A DNA stretch of 64,000 nucleotides from Tetrapyrgos nigripes (taxonomy: Eukaryota > Basidiomycota > Agaricomycetes > Agaricales > Campanellaceae), in NCBI GenBank assembly GCA_013368315.1, contig JAACJM010000076.1:62001-126000 (forward strand). Reading direction: 5' to 3'. A model generated the notes under the pieces. The model saw only the letters and a list, made by a program, of their open reading frames with translations. It had not been told where the DNA came from and searched no databases. The position numbers and the translations under genes are program-made. Shown here one piece after another: positions 11,329 to 23,397 of this stretch. How positions within the stretch are numbered: position 1 is the stretch's first letter; each line of letters starts with the position of its first letter.

Positions 11329-13151
11329 ATGCCTTCTAGCTCCAGCTCTACCTTTACCTCCGAAGAAAAGGAGAAAGAAAAGGAAGGCGAGCCAGACGTA
11401 CTTGCTCGTTTTAGAGAGGAATGGAAGAGAGAAGTCCAGCAGAGGAAGGAGGCTCAAGCCGGGACTGAAGGGAAATATTCAGGACAGGCTTCAGATTCCG
11501 CTCCTAATAACTTTCTTCCTACCCTCCCTAGGCCTTCTCAGCCAGAACCCAAAGTCCTCGGTCAGGGCCAGAAGCGTCCAGTCGTATCTTCAGCCTCTCT
11601 CGATCTCGAGGTTTCTCCTGCGTCTGGTCCTGGCTCTGCGCTAGCATACTATCGGCAAGCTATTGAATACGAACAACGCGGCGAACTCGATGATGCGCTC
11701 CATTACTACCGACTTGCATTTCGCAAGGAACCGAATGTTGATAGAATCTATCATCGTCACGAATTGTTGGCTTCACAATTGCAGTCGGGATCGTCATCTC
11801 AGGCCGAAGCGGGTTCAAGCGTCAATGTTGACCATGCTCATGCTCATGACAATGCTATAGAAGACTTCACCAAGACTCTGCAGCAGATTTCTCTTCAAAA
11901 GCCCTCGGATCATTCTAGGGCTCTGTTGACTTCTATCCTTGACAACTTTCCTCGCTCTCTCGAATTCATACGTGAGGACGAGAAAGAGCCTGTACCGATA
12001 CAGAACGTGCCGGACGAGTTGCTCCTTGCCGTCCTCAAGATGACGGATCCGGCAACTATTGAGCGCTTCGCTGCTGTCAGTAGAAAGGCTCGTGTCCTTA
12101 CTTTGGACAGCTCTATCTGGAGGTATGTGCGCCTATCCCCACGTATTGAGTGTTTCTGACTCGAACTACAGAGAACTCGTAAACGCGACGTACAAACCTC
12201 CTCAAGTTCCGGAGGAGGCCACGATTGACTTGCTTTTGGACCAATACCTGCTCGATCACCGTCGTCTCTACATAGAGCACCCGCGCGTTCGAATGGATGG
12301 CGTGTACATCGCCGTCTGTCACTATGTGTACGTGCATGTCGTATTCTCCCTGAAGACCTGTCTTGAAACTTTCCCCCATTTTTTTTCCTGCAGCCGGGCT
12401 GGACTGAGCGAGAACCACTGGGTTAACGTGAGTCCTTGTAGAGCCTTCTACCAAGTACGCGTTGGTTCCATACTTACCGAATGACAGATAACCCATTTGA
12501 TAACCTACCATCGTTATCTGTAAGCGACATGCTGACTACTCCGTCGTCTCCATACTCACGTTGTTCATTCCAGCCGCTTCTTCCCCAATGGTCAAGTCAT
12601 ATCCCTGCTCACCAATGAAGAGCACTCTCCGGCGCAAATCATACCGATGTTGAAACCTACTTTGCGAGGAATGAAGGTACATCACATACTCTCTTCAAAT
12701 TTTATTGCATTTCTCTTAAACGCTCTTTTTTCTCCTTTTACAGGGTCTGTTCCTAGGTACCTGGACCCTTTCCGGAACAACAGTTATCATCTCCAACCTC
12801 TTCGAATCTACCCACCGTATGGGCATCTGCCTTGAAGACCTCTCTCCTTCCAACCCTCTTCCTTTACATGCCCTTACTCAACCACCTCAGGACCACGGAC
12901 ACGGACATGGACATGGACACGGGCATGGTCACGGACACAACACCTCCGTCAGCGCAAGTACTAACACCATCCCACCTATCCGTTATATCTTCACAATGAA
13001 CCTCACCCTCCGTTCACGCCCCATAGGAAGATGGAACAAATTGGATATCGCTTCTTATGATTCGGTTAGTTTGGAAACGGGGGATACAGCACCTGTGGCT
13101 TTGAAGCATGAAAGACCGTTTTGGTTCTCGAAGGTTAGATCATACGCTTGA
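11329..13151 (+). CDS. TPR/F-box protein, Hrt3/FBXO9 family
   Basis: Start chosen at 11329 (MPSSSSSTFTSEEKEKEKEG), the first Met before recognisable text; the frame is open further upstream only because it is antisense to the DnaJ gene. Domains in order: a region DVLARFREEWKREVQQRKEAQ, a single TPR-like unit (ALAYYRQAIEYEQRGELDDALHYYRLAFRKEP), an F-box (IQNVPDELLLAVLKMTDPATIERFAAVSRKAR), then the FBXO9-type hook domain (SENHWVN, HRYLRFFPNGQVISLLTNEEHSP, GLFLGTWTLSGTTV). A Gly-His repeat (about 12888-12940) interrupts the C-terminal domain. Five short introns follow the long first exon. Known role: substrate receptor of an SCF ubiquitin ligase. Paired head to head with an ER J-protein, so a protein quality-control link is possible (inference). 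Confidence 0.88.
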
Positions 13152-13481
13152 TGATGCGGAAAGGAAGGGTGACGATGGAAGGCTGTTGGGTGGGTGTTGA
13201 TCTTTGACTTGGGGCTTGGTGTTTAGATGCTGTAAGCAACGCGGGCTCTCAGGGGATGAAAGCATGGGTGTAGTGTCCAGGACAAAGGTCATACAAGTAC
13301 GAAGTGGTTATAGAATGCATTTGGATGAGATGTACAAGAGGTTTAACCAGCGACGTACTGATAGTATCCACGATATTCGGCGAGATGGCTAAACATTAAC
13401 GATCTTGGAGTCAGTATCAGGAGAATTTCAGAATCTGTGAGACCGGTCTCAAGCTGGATCCAGATCGGATTGCTTATAATG
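13152..13481. other. Convergent 3' spacer
   Basis: 330 bp between the stop of the F-box gene and the stop of the minus-strand hypothetical gene. No gene is recognised; it probably holds both 3' untranslated ends. Confidence 0.5.
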
Positions 13482-14265
13482 CTATGTGTCTACAAATGCC
13501 CCATTATAAGGAGAGTTCTTTAGAATGTCGAGCACTCTACGGTTTCGAGGTCCTCGGTGAAATCTTATACTGTCCCCAACCTTGTACTTGAACTTCGTGG
13601 CATATCCCCTTGGTACCGAGAGCAGACGGATGACAAGCTCGTCGCCTTCCACGTCAAGGCAAACATGGGCAGCCGCCCCACCTAGAAGCCGATTCATTAG
13701 GACTTCCCCGTTCCTTGTACTGGGGTGAATCTTACCCTGAGCCAATGCATCCTGATGGAAAGGTTCTATAATACGAGTCCTGAATGGCCAGCGCACCATT
13801 TCTCTGTCGTTAGCTATCCATAGATACACGAGTGCTTTGCCCAGATTTATCGGAAATGGTTGTTTGAGAGCGTATACAACGGGTATTGTATGAATCCGAG
13901 ATTTGAAGTAAGACCCAAGCCTTTCGCACATCTCCAACACTTCGCTGCGAATGATTCCAGTTTTGAGCAATTCCTCTTTCAAAGGATGACAAGAGCTTTT
14001 GAGTGCTATTGACCAATTCGAAAACTCCCATGGAAAGCCATTACGCATAAGCAGGTCAGACCCGTGCTGAAACGTACTGGGGTCCCTGGAAGGGCAGACA
14101 CGAAAACGCAGGCCTCCAGCAAAGAACGGTGCATTATCTGGGGAATGATGATAAAAGAAGCCGTGCGATTTTTGGGGAAATGGTAGCCAGCCCATCTTCC
14201 TCCCGGTGTAACCACTCTCCCAATAGAGGTTACGCAATGACGCCTGCCCGTAGACCAGCAAACAC
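13482..14265 (-). CDS. Mushroom-type conserved hypothetical protein, N-terminus unresolved
   Basis: One long open exon of about 260 codons that has no ATG of its own; an in-frame stop lies just upstream, and an AG at 14266-14267 could be a splice acceptor, so a first exon is missing or lost. The text (LVYGQASLRNLYWESGYTGR, then MGWLPFPQKSHGFFYHHSPD, FFAGGLRFRVCPSRDPSTF and GSDLLMRNGFPWEF) resembles a family of uncharacterised mushroom proteins sharing GFLYYH and LAGELRFRV-like blocks; this is from memory and unverified. No catalytic motif, signal peptide or membrane segment is seen. It could be a live gene with a distant first exon or a 5'-truncated copy. Function unknown. Confidence 0.5.
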
Positions 14266-14971
14266 CTGTTTTGCCAGAGATGTCAGAGTAATCATCGGAA
14301 GTGAGTTCACTTGGAATCAGAGAGGAAAGGACGCGTTTAGGACGGAGCTAAAATAAAACAGTGGTCAACTTTGCTACATGAAAGAATTTCAGATTATGAC
14401 ACACCAAAAGCACTGGAGACATCGAAAACTCTCTCCTTATAACACCCAAAACATTCTGACAGCAAATTCCTGAGTTGGAGAGCGTTCTGAGCATGAAGGA
14501 CGACGAAGATGACTGTCAAGACGCGACCTGTACCCGGCTGCGTTAGACCTGCTGATAACGTCACGGTCCTGCCTGGACGAGCCAAAGTACTGCCGGAATG
14601 CTTCTCTCTTTCTTTTTCGTAAATTCCGCACTCCTTGTTCTCCTGATGTATGTACGTAGGATTCATTATATGATAAGTATAAATACCATGGGCGTGCAAA
14701 GTAGAAAAATCCGAGGTGAAGCAAAGAAAAGAATGGAAGGAAGATATAAGCAAGAGCTCGACTTCATCAAGATATGCAGGCCTAAATGTGACCCTCTAAC
14801 ACAGACAGATGCCAGACACATTATCCTCCTCATCATCATCATCATCATACACTCATCTTCCTGTCTGGCTTCAAATCGCGATTCAGTTTGCTCCTCTCCT
14901 CTGCGGGCCACCTTAGTTCTCAATTATGCTTTTTGACTGCCTCTGAGCAACAGCCACTAAACAGCGACTGC
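14266..14971. other. Intergenic region, no gene resolved
   Basis: About 700 bp between the hypothetical gene and the 3' end of the sterol acyltransferase gene. A minus-strand open frame at 14394-14753 could hold an upstream exon of the hypothetical gene, but I found no convincing splice connection. A short CAT repeat occurs near 14831-14849. Confidence 0.4.
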
Positions 14972-17200
14972 TCAATAAGCAACATACGCAACACACAACA
15001 ACGGGAATCCTGCGTAAAGTCCAAGCCAAAACACCACATTGCCCATCAGCTTGTTTCTCTTGATGGCTGGGATACGACTGATAGCAATGAGGGGTATTTG
15101 AATGAGCTGTCCAAGAATAGAAGAAAAAGGAGTTAATATCTCTTTCTAGTATACGAGAAGCAGCACAGGGAACACACCTGCATTGCAAACAGATAGAACC
15201 TAAATTTCTTCGTAACAACCACCATAACAAGTTCGTGTATACATGCACTTAGAAGGAAGGTTATAAACATCGCTGAGGAACGGGATAATTGGTAGCTCGA
15301 GATAGTCGATGCATAGACGTGTCGGAGAAGGAATGTGTGTACAGGTTTGTTCCATTTTCGAGAAAATTCGTCTTGGGATGTAGAGTTCCACCAATCCTCG
15401 TAGAATTGTCTGTCGGCAAAGCTGGAAAGGGTAAGGAAGGTAAAGAATTCAGAGTGGATAGTTGGTTGATTAATTAAAGAATAACTCACTAAGACAGTTC
15501 GGCGAATCCGTTGCAAATGCATTCTGTAACATTGGATATCAGTGAGCTTCCGTCCACCAAAGATGAAGAGGGGTAGCAGAGCAAGGTAACGCACCGAAAA
15601 TAATGTAAAATAACAGAATATATGCAATCATAAATGGTAGGGCCAGGTCGAGTAATAATCGGAAAAAGGACTCAGTGTGACCTGGGGAGGGTGTGTGTGG
15701 CAAGATGAAAGATTCTGTGACGGTGTATAATAGTGCAAAGGTGCCAAAGGTTGCGACCTGTAAAACAGACATCAGAGCCAGAATAGACAAGACAAAGTTG
15801 GAGAAACACACCGTCTTTTCGAAAACATACAATGGTCGGATCCTTATGGGGAGCACGAAGTCAACGTCTAAGACTGCATGGACCAACGAGATACTCACCT
15901 TTCCGTCCTTGGATATTCCAACTCGTATACCAATGTGGGTATCAACTGATACACAATGAAATTCTTCCAAGTAAGATTGTTCGGGTACGTGACATATAGA
16001 GGTCCCGTACTCGTCAATTCACTACTCAGCTCCGTGTACTCCATCGCCAAAATGGAAATCTCCTCGTTCGGATGATCCGTGAGCGGGTGAGGACTGAGAG
16101 GATTGAGTACGCCTTCATCGGATTTCTTCCCATCCGCCTCCGAATTGGAGTTGTTTAGCGCATCAACCACCTGACTCGTCGAAAACTTTTCTATACCCCC
16201 AGCGTCAGATATGGCAGTAAGCCTTTTTCGCAACTGATTCGCAGTTGAGGGGTCGATGTAGGAAACTCGTGATTCAGCGCCTAATTGAGGAGTTTCAGAT
16301 CGAGATTTATCGTCATCAGAGGACATTCCAGTTGCAGCATCTAGTTCAGCTCGACGGGCTTTGGCGTCTGCGATTGCCTTGTCCCATCCGCCAACGGATT
16401 TAGTGGCTTCGCGGAGTTGATCAAGTAGTTGGTGAGATTGTTCAAGGACGTGTTGCATGTAGCCGTTGACTGAGATGTATGAGTGGATTTTCATTATCAT
16501 GACCTGGAACGTAATGTGGTGGCTAGAATAGGGATATAACCGAAAGAGACTCACAAGGGAATGGAGTGTTAAGAAGCCAGACTGAACCCACGGCCATTGT
16601 CTGTCATAAGAGAGGTCAGCTTGAAAAGAACAGAAAGAGTAATCCGGAGTGACCTGTTAAATGTCCAACTGATAGCAGAGAAGAGAATGACAGTTTGTAG
16701 GACATGCTGTATAATAACGCCGATCCAATAATAGGGAATCCAGCCATTTGCAACCGCCTTTGCAAATACTACAGCAATGCCAGTGCTTGCAACTAGGACT
16801 GCGTCACTGAGGGCGAGCGTGATCGCGTCTCTCGAGAACATGGTCGCGAAACGAAGGTTGAGTGCCTGTCCAGTAGCCTCAAGGCTCTCAATGTACGTCC
16901 TAACCATGAAGATGAATATGGATATCCAAAAGAGGGTAAAGAAACCCTGTAGACGTGCGTCAGCGGCGTAGAGTCGAATGTGTGTGCGGCTCTACATACG
17001 CGGAATTCATTTGCGGTGGATTTCTCGTTGTTGATATCGAATGTGGATTGTCGAGGTGTAAATGCAACTAGGGCGCGCAGTTTTTTGGAGGACTTGGAGC
17101 GGAAGGGTTTGGAGACGTAGAGGGTACCATCGGAGGTTTTGAAGCCTCCGCTGTCGGTTCGGCTGGTAGTAGGAGGTACTGACGGAGTGTCTATTGGCAT
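14972..17200 (-). CDS. Sterol O-acyltransferase (ACAT/ARE family, MBOAT)
   Basis: Spliced minus-strand gene, start at 17200 (MPIDTPSVPPTTSR), stop at 14972-14974. The cytosolic N-terminal tail is followed by many hydrophobic helices (FFTLFWISIFIFMV, AVLVASTGIAVVFAKAV, VLQTVILFSAISW). A long Ser/Asp-rich loop of about 150 residues comes next, then the family core: YPNNLTWKNFIVYQLIPTLVYELEYPRT, the signature FYEDWWNSTSQDEFSRKWNKPVH and SACIHELVMVVVTKKFRFYLF with the expected active-site His. It ends FPLLCVAYVAY. Known reaction: acyl-CoA plus ergosterol gives sterol ester in the ER membrane for lipid-droplet storage. The long loop is typical of fungal ARE proteins. Whether it corresponds to ARE1 or ARE2 cannot be said. 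Confidence 0.93.
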
Positions 17201-17869
17201 GGTCGCTGATATGGGCGGTAGGAACGGACGGAATGCCCAAGGGCGTTGGCGGTCAACGCTGATGTCTCGCTGGATGAGATGAGAGAAGGAACAAAGTCGG
17301 AATATTTCAATGGACGGAAGTCTCATTCATATCACTGCAACGTCATACATACTAGAGCGCCGACGTATCCTTATTATGTCATTCCACCAACTAATTCTCC
17401 GAGCCGTTGGAAAAGAGATCTAAAGGCAACCAGCCCTGCGGAAGCCAATGGCTACAGTCGAGGTGAACTTGCAACGTCATAACCAGATGTTTTATTTGCT
17501 TTTCACGGTATACTACAACCAACAAAAACTTGGGTGCAAAGTAGTACTACCAATTGAACATATCTCATCATTTCAAAGCAACCTCCCCATGAAGAGAATG
17601 AAGGAGGTCGTTCTGCAACGATGAATGTTTGATTTTGCCGAGTAGTTTAACGTTCAAACACACGCAAGAGCAAAGTGTAAGACGTAGATAAAGCACGGCG
17701 TAACAAGAAAAGAAGAAGGATGAACTCGGAAAGATGAAAAATTTTTCATTGGGTTGTCGTCGACGAGGTGTAGTGCAACTGGCAAGCAAGGGTTTCTTTT
17801 ATAGTAGTGTGGCTATTTACATTTATTTTGGACCACTTCTTACACGAACTGCAATTGTCGCGTCGACCG
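17201..17869. promoter_or_regulatory. Divergent promoter region
   Basis: Shared 5' flank of the sterol acyltransferase gene (minus) and the Clr2-like gene (plus), about 670 bp. No RNA gene or protein frame stands out and no specific binding motif could be assigned. Confidence 0.4.
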
Positions 17870-20443
17870 ATGCGAAACCTTTCAAACCATCACCAACTCC
17901 CAGCAAATCCAATCTTCGTATCATTTGAGCGTTCGGATGGCGATTCGAGCACTTGGCCCCGAAATACAGAGAAAATCGTCGACCATGAAGGACATGTCAA
18001 TTACATGAACCCCGTTTCCATTGAGATGGGAATGGGCATAAAATGGCGTGTTCAAGTGGGGGAAGCTTTGGCAAATGCTCTCAAATGGCCAAGTGAGTTA
18101 ATGCTCTATTATTTGCGCCCCTCCTCCAATACCGTTTTGCAGAGGAAGGTCCCTACGTCCTCCAGGACTGGCCGAAAGGCTACGCTATGTTTGATCACAA
18201 CAAGGGTCTCCAAGCCGCTCCGCGTCATGATATCTATCTCTTTGGTGAGCTGTCTGTTCCAGTTATTCATGCCCATCTGATCATATGAAAAAGGTCCTAA
18301 GAAGGTCCCCAAATTCCGTTCCGTGCCCGAATTCATACCACATGCAATATGGCTGTTTGAAGACCCAAAGATGGACAGTGCAAATTGCAAGTGCAAGTAC
18401 TGTGCTAAAAAGGCTCAACGCGAAATCACAGCCAACATGGGACAATCGGGCATCCTACCTCCTTCTCCTACTGCCTCTCCCGGACCCTCCGCTCGTCGTC
18501 CTATCACCAGAAAGCCTGATCCCAAAACCAGCAACCTCCGAAACCCTGCTTATCACGCGTCTGTACAGAAAGTCAAGCCACCCAAATACATTCGTCCCTC
18601 TCGTCATCTTGTTCCAGGGCACATGCAGGCCGAGAGTGCTTCAGACCTCCGTGCCGTACATTCCCAATCTCAAATGAAACTAAAACGATGGTTACGGGAG
18701 GACGAGGTGGTGTGGTGTGCTCTGAAAACCCCAATACCAGGTCCACAGGGAGGAAGGGACTCTATTCGTTTCTGGCCTGGCATTGTTGACGACATTCGCG
18801 TCAAACCAGAAACTTTCCCCCGTCCAGACTCAGCCCCGATACCCGGTTCTTCTAATCGACCTTATGACTACGAGAATCCACCTTGGGCAGTCAAACAGTA
18901 CACACAATACAAAGTGAAGCTGTTGGCCTCCAAGTGTGAACTCGTTATTCCTGACGATCAAGTCCTTCCCTATCTTGCCCATCAACCTCGTGCGGAACTC
19001 ATCGCGGCTCTTACAGACGTACCTCCCGCCTCTCTAAAATACGACGATGAACATACAGCAGTCTTTAATCCTTGCCCTGATATGAATTCCGAAACCCCCT
19101 CTTCCCCTCCATCCTTTGTCGAAGCGGCAGGTCCTTTTGCGCTTGCTATTGAAATAGCTTCGAAAGCCGCGCATTATTGGGGTTTGACTGACGAATGGAC
19201 CTTTGACTATATGATGCTCAGCTCAGCTAATCGACAAACAACGACGTCGGCATCAGCTTCCCGAAGTCTTGCTGACGTGCTATCTGCCGCCAGCAGTAGT
19301 AACGCTGCCGAATACACTGCCAATCCAGCCCCATCCTACGGGACCTCCATCGCTACCAATAATCCCAATACCCGGACAGAGGACGTTGCAGCCAAAACCT
19401 TAGGTCCACCTCCACACATCGGGGAAACTGTCCAGCAAACCCGATACCAGGGCATGTGGTGGGGCTGTGAACGGATATGGACACACGATTTTGTCAGGCT
19501 CAAGTTGGCAAGACGTGTGATTGCTCCTAATGGTGCTCCTCATATTTTACCTGCAGCAGGACCAGGAAAGGCATTGGCCAAGCAATGCGCAGAACGGGGC
19601 AAGGATCCAAAGGCAGCAGGTGCCGCTTCTCGAGCTACATTTATGCGCTTGGATAGTCTGTTTCTTGTGAATGTTACAACTCCCAACGGTGACAAGAAGA
19701 AGGAAGTGAGGGCTGGTGGGATGTTGTACGAGCTGGTGGATGAAGATTGGGATGGCGATCCTGAAGAGACTCGAGGTCACATCAATGGCGTTTCGCCCGA
19801 CTCTGCTCCTGTTAATGGATTAGCATTGACAGCACGTCTGCCCCAAGCTTCTCCTCTTAAACCCACTGCTCTGCCTAATCCTGATCCTGCGGTACCTGTT
19901 GACGAAACTTCCCCACGTATGAGCACTCAGATGCTACCAGAAACTCCGGTTCCGACCAAACCCCTTGCGAACGGCCATAGTTCATCTGAGCACCCAAAAT
20001 GGCCGCCTCCAAACCCTCCCAGAAGATTCAAATTTCGTCCTATTCTGGAAGAGGGTTACGAAGCTGTCTTCTCGTTGACGCTCATCAGTGGGAGATATTA
20101 TCCCGGTATCTCAGACCATCCTGTATTGGAAGAGGATTATCGTGACTCTTTGAGCGATTTTCGACAAGGAAAGTTGGAGGATAGCACTAATTCACATTTG
20201 TGGACTCTTGAGGGGTTGACTTCGGGTGCTATTTTGTCTATGGACCCGGTTGTGTACAAGAAGGATAGGACGAAAATGCTTGAAGAGGCACAGGCAGATG
20301 GAAAAAGGGATCTGGATGAGCATCTTAAGGCACGTGCTGAGAACAGCATGAAACAAGAGGATGAAATGGACGTTGACGGTGTTGGCCCTCCCCTGTACCA
20401 TGATCATGGTCGTATGGATGTAGATACTGAGCCTCTGAGGTGA
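17870..20443 (+). CDS. Clr2-like transcriptional silencing protein
   Basis: Start chosen at 17870 (MRNLSNHHQLPANPIFVSFERSDGD), the first Met of an exon that leads into TWPRNTEKIVDHEGHVNYMNP, then by two frame-preserving introns (18092-18141 and 18245-18296, approximate) into EGPYVLQDWPKGYAMFDHNKG and VPKFRSVPEFIPHAIWLFED. These blocks fit the Clr2 N-terminal domain. A Cys motif CKCKYCAKKA follows. The 700-residue main exon contains the Clr2 core: EVVWCALKTPI, IRFWPGIVDDIRVK, YKVKLLASKCELVIPDDQVLPYLA and YQGMWWGCERIWTHDFVRLKLAR. Known role: in fission yeast Clr2 belongs to SHREC, the histone deacetylase/remodeller complex acting in heterochromatin. The C-terminal part is Pro-rich and ends with an acidic MDVD segment. 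Convergent with the CID gene. Confidence 0.82.
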
Positions 20444-20674
20444 TCGTATTTTATTGGAGTCTACTTTCATATTGCCTGTTGTATCTATGCCGTATCGTTC
20501 TTGTATTGCCTGCAGCTATCGTTCTGTGCATATAATCAGCTTTTGATAACGTTTTGCAAATTTACGTTATTCGAATGCGTACAGATAAAATCGACTAACT
20601 AAGAGAACGAACAGTTACTTATAATGCAGCAATAAAAAGTACAAATCCTTCTGATGGTTAAAACGGTGACTGTC
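20444..20674. terminator. Convergent 3' spacer between Clr2-like and CID genes
   Basis: 231 bp between two stop codons facing each other; AT-rich and probably containing both polyadenylation regions. An AATAAA lies at 20631-20636 on the plus strand, though its use is not shown. Confidence 0.4.
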
Positions 20675-22996
20675 CTATGATGATATTTCTGCCCTATCAC
20701 CAGTCCGCACAAACATCCATTTGTCTCCAACTTTCTGCATTTGACCTCCAGTATTATTCTGTGACGAGGAATCCGACGTTGCGGCAGCGGTACCACTTGT
20801 CGAAGTTAAGCTCGTGTTTCCTATGCTAACACCCGATAATCCACTTGCATTCCCCTGACCCGCTCCAGCAGCAGCATTCTGGTCGTTGCTCCAGTCATAC
20901 TGATTCCCATAGCACCCCTGTGCGGCCCCAAATCCAGCCGTCATTACAAACTGCATGAGTTGTTCCGTCGTCGGTACAACGTTATAAGTAACCTCCCACA
21001 TCTTTCCCAAAGCTTCCCATGCAGCTGGAGACGTAAAGTCGAATTGTGAAACATCGAACTGGTCCAGTCCAGCGCCATATTGCTGTTCTTGAGATATTGG
21101 AGACGTGTATGTCGGTATTTCGGCGGTCTTGAGACCGGAAGGAATAGATGAAGATGTCGAGTTTGTCATGAGTGAATGGGTTATGGAGGTAGTTGCGGGG
21201 GGTTCTGCGGATGCGGTTCGTCGATTTCGAGGGTCCGACGGTTTCGACGAGGACGGTACAGCACTTTGTATCTGACTGTCTTTCGATATTTCAGGAGATA
21301 TTGGGCGAATGTCCCGTCCAAACTCGTCTTTTTGCGCAGAAGCGAGACCACCCGACGAAGACTGTCTCCGCGAAGAGTCGTTTTCAGACTCTCTTCTGGT
21401 TGTATATCTACCCGGAGGACTTTTAGATCGACTTGATCTAGGTCTTCTGGAATGGGGACTACGGTCTCTATGATATTCAGTCCGATGACCTCGATGCTCT
21501 TCGTGAGTTCGACTATTTCTATAGCCACTTGTGGGACTTTTTGGACTGCCATAATCTCTGCGATCTGGACTACCATAGCGGTTATATTGTGTAGTCCTAG
21601 GATGGGACACAAAAACTTTCATCCCGGTATGGGAATTGTGAGTGATCTAAATCAGTTGCTACTGAAGACGATGGAGGAAGACTGGAGTGGAGGTTCAATC
21701 CGGAATTGACTGTCTGAGCTAATTGCTGAAGGAGAGCTAGTTGAGGGACTACTTCCGTTGACGAGGACGTGACAGGTGGAAGTTTTTGTCTGAAGAATGT
21801 ATTGGTTCAGTCACCCAATTGAGCTCAGCCAATTGTGTACTCACTCGGAGGTAGAAACAGCGGCAACAGAACCGGCACTGACTGCTTGAGCCAATAATGC
21901 AAGCAGCGTGGACTGGGGATCAGCAGCGGCGTTGTTGTTCGGAGGCGTTGGAACTGGCGTGGTAGTAGTGGTCGGCGGAGTTGGACTTTTGTGGGTGGTT
22001 GTTCGGGGATCCGACGGTACAGCAACTTTCGTGCGCGTAGTATCTAGGATAAAACAAACCAAAGCGATTTCAGCCCAGAGTCCTCATTTCACAGAGTGTA
22101 ACGTAAGCCAAAATTAAATTTATGGAAATACTTAGCGTACAAAGAATCAAACTGTTATAAGCACCTTTTACGATATCTTTTCCTTTCCATAAATCCTGTA
22201 ACCGAGCTAAGGTGACCGCAGGAAAAGTATTCCCCTTCACCCATATATCCAGTATCTTCTTCGCTTTATCCTGTAAGTAGACATAGGCGGGATTTGTTAG
22301 GACCATTCACGGTTCACGCTGGTTCAGAAAACAGGAAAAGCGTATCGATGATGTGTGGACATGTGACAACGCAGCTCTCAGGAACCAAATGCGCACGACA
22401 TCCTTGGAAGCTCGGTCAGCTACAAAAGTGGCTCTAGCTATGTTTTGTACCCGTCGAAGAACGACACGAAAAACTCGGGGATGCGACTTGGCCAGGAAGG
22501 GCTTTTGGAACTCTGATTACTAACCTTCAATTCCGTACTTTGAGTAGACAACATATCCTGAAACAGTCCGTCCAGGATGCCTTCGACTCTCAGTAAAAAG
22601 GTGGCAGAGTTGCCTTTGGCAGAATCAAGGTCGCCGGTCAGATTTTTCTTGTTAGCTTGATGACGAGCAGCGCGACAGAGAGCATCAAAAACATAAAGAC
22701 TAGACACTTTGCCGGAAGATGAAAGTGATTTGTGGGTACGATAGAGAATAGATACAAGCTGAGTGTCATCCTAGACAGATTGGCAACAAGGAGAGTTTAG
22801 TGTACGCGAAAGAGAGAATGAGCGATAATGCGCACCTCCATTGATTTCATCGCTATTTCTGTCAACTTGGTCACTTTGGAGGCTGATAACCGTTTCGCCT
22901 GCACCGTCTCCTTCAGCGTGGACTCGAACTCCTAGAAAAGGTATAAGAGAGCAATATTATCGCGACATATCGAATAATTACAGCCAACTGGCTCAT
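20675..22996 (-). CDS. RNA polymerase II CTD-interacting domain (CID) protein
   Basis: Start at 22996 with a short first exon MSQLA, then EFESTLKETVQAKRLSASKVTKLTEIAMKSMED, VSILYRTHKSLSSSGKVSSLYVFDALCRAARHQ, FLLRVEGILDGLFQDMLS and KAKKILDIWVKGNTFPAVTLARL. This is a full eight-helix CID of the Nrd1/Rtt103/SCAF type, which binds the phosphorylated CTD of RNA polymerase II during 3'-end formation and termination. After it come Thr/Pro-rich linkers, an Arg/Ser/Asp-rich stretch (HRDRSPHSRRPRSSRSKSPPGR), a DEFGRDIRP motif and a Gln/Asn/Gly-rich tail ending GDKWMFVRTGDRAEISS. I do not see the RNP motifs of an RRM, so it differs from Nrd1/Seb1 unless I missed a small exon. It is divergent from PET117 across 106 bp. 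Confidence 0.85.
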
Positions 22997-23102
22997 GATG
23001 CCTTGTAGTGTCGCGACTGGAGACGCGAAGAACCTGGAGGAACAAGAAAGAGTTTGTTTGGTTTATGTTTGTTTAACCAGAGGCTCTTCCGCTTTTATTT
23101 AC
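22997..23102. promoter_or_regulatory. Short divergent spacer, CID gene and PET117
   Basis: 106 bp between the two opposite start codons. The CID reading frame stays open without a stop for some way into it, so the minus-strand start could be slightly upstream. No specific motif assigned. Confidence 0.45.
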
Positions 23103-23397
23103 ATGTCGACACGCGCCAAAGCGACGCTCGTTGCAGCTGTCTTATTCTCTTCTTTCACTGTATGGGCGGTCCATTACCAGCAAGAGCAGGAACATGAGGT
23201 ATTGTCTTTGTTTTACTTTACGAAAACCCTAAATGAAACGATGACCCCAGACAATGTACCAAGGCGTCATTAAAGATGATGAACGTCGGCGAGAGAAGCT
23301 TCGCCAACGTCAGGAAGAGCTAGAAGAATCCAGACGCAAGAGAGGAATTTATGAACGCGTGCAAACCGTTCAGAAAAGCGATGTCGACAATCAATGA
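23103..23397 (+). CDS. PET117: Cytochrome c oxidase assembly protein PET117
   Basis: Two exons (23103-23198 and 23251-23397) give 80 residues: MSTRAKATLVAAVLFSSFTV, a single N-terminal membrane helix, then WAVHYQQEQEHE and, after the intron, MYQGVIKDDERRREKLRQRQEEL followed by a charged tail. The hydrophobic N-terminus, the VHYQQ-E motif and the GV-KD-ER block are those of PET117. Known role: mitochondrial matrix-side assembly factor of complex IV that links heme A synthase function to oxidase assembly. It is the second complex IV gene in the window, about 14 kb from COX9, with no sign that they are co-regulated. Confidence 0.85.
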
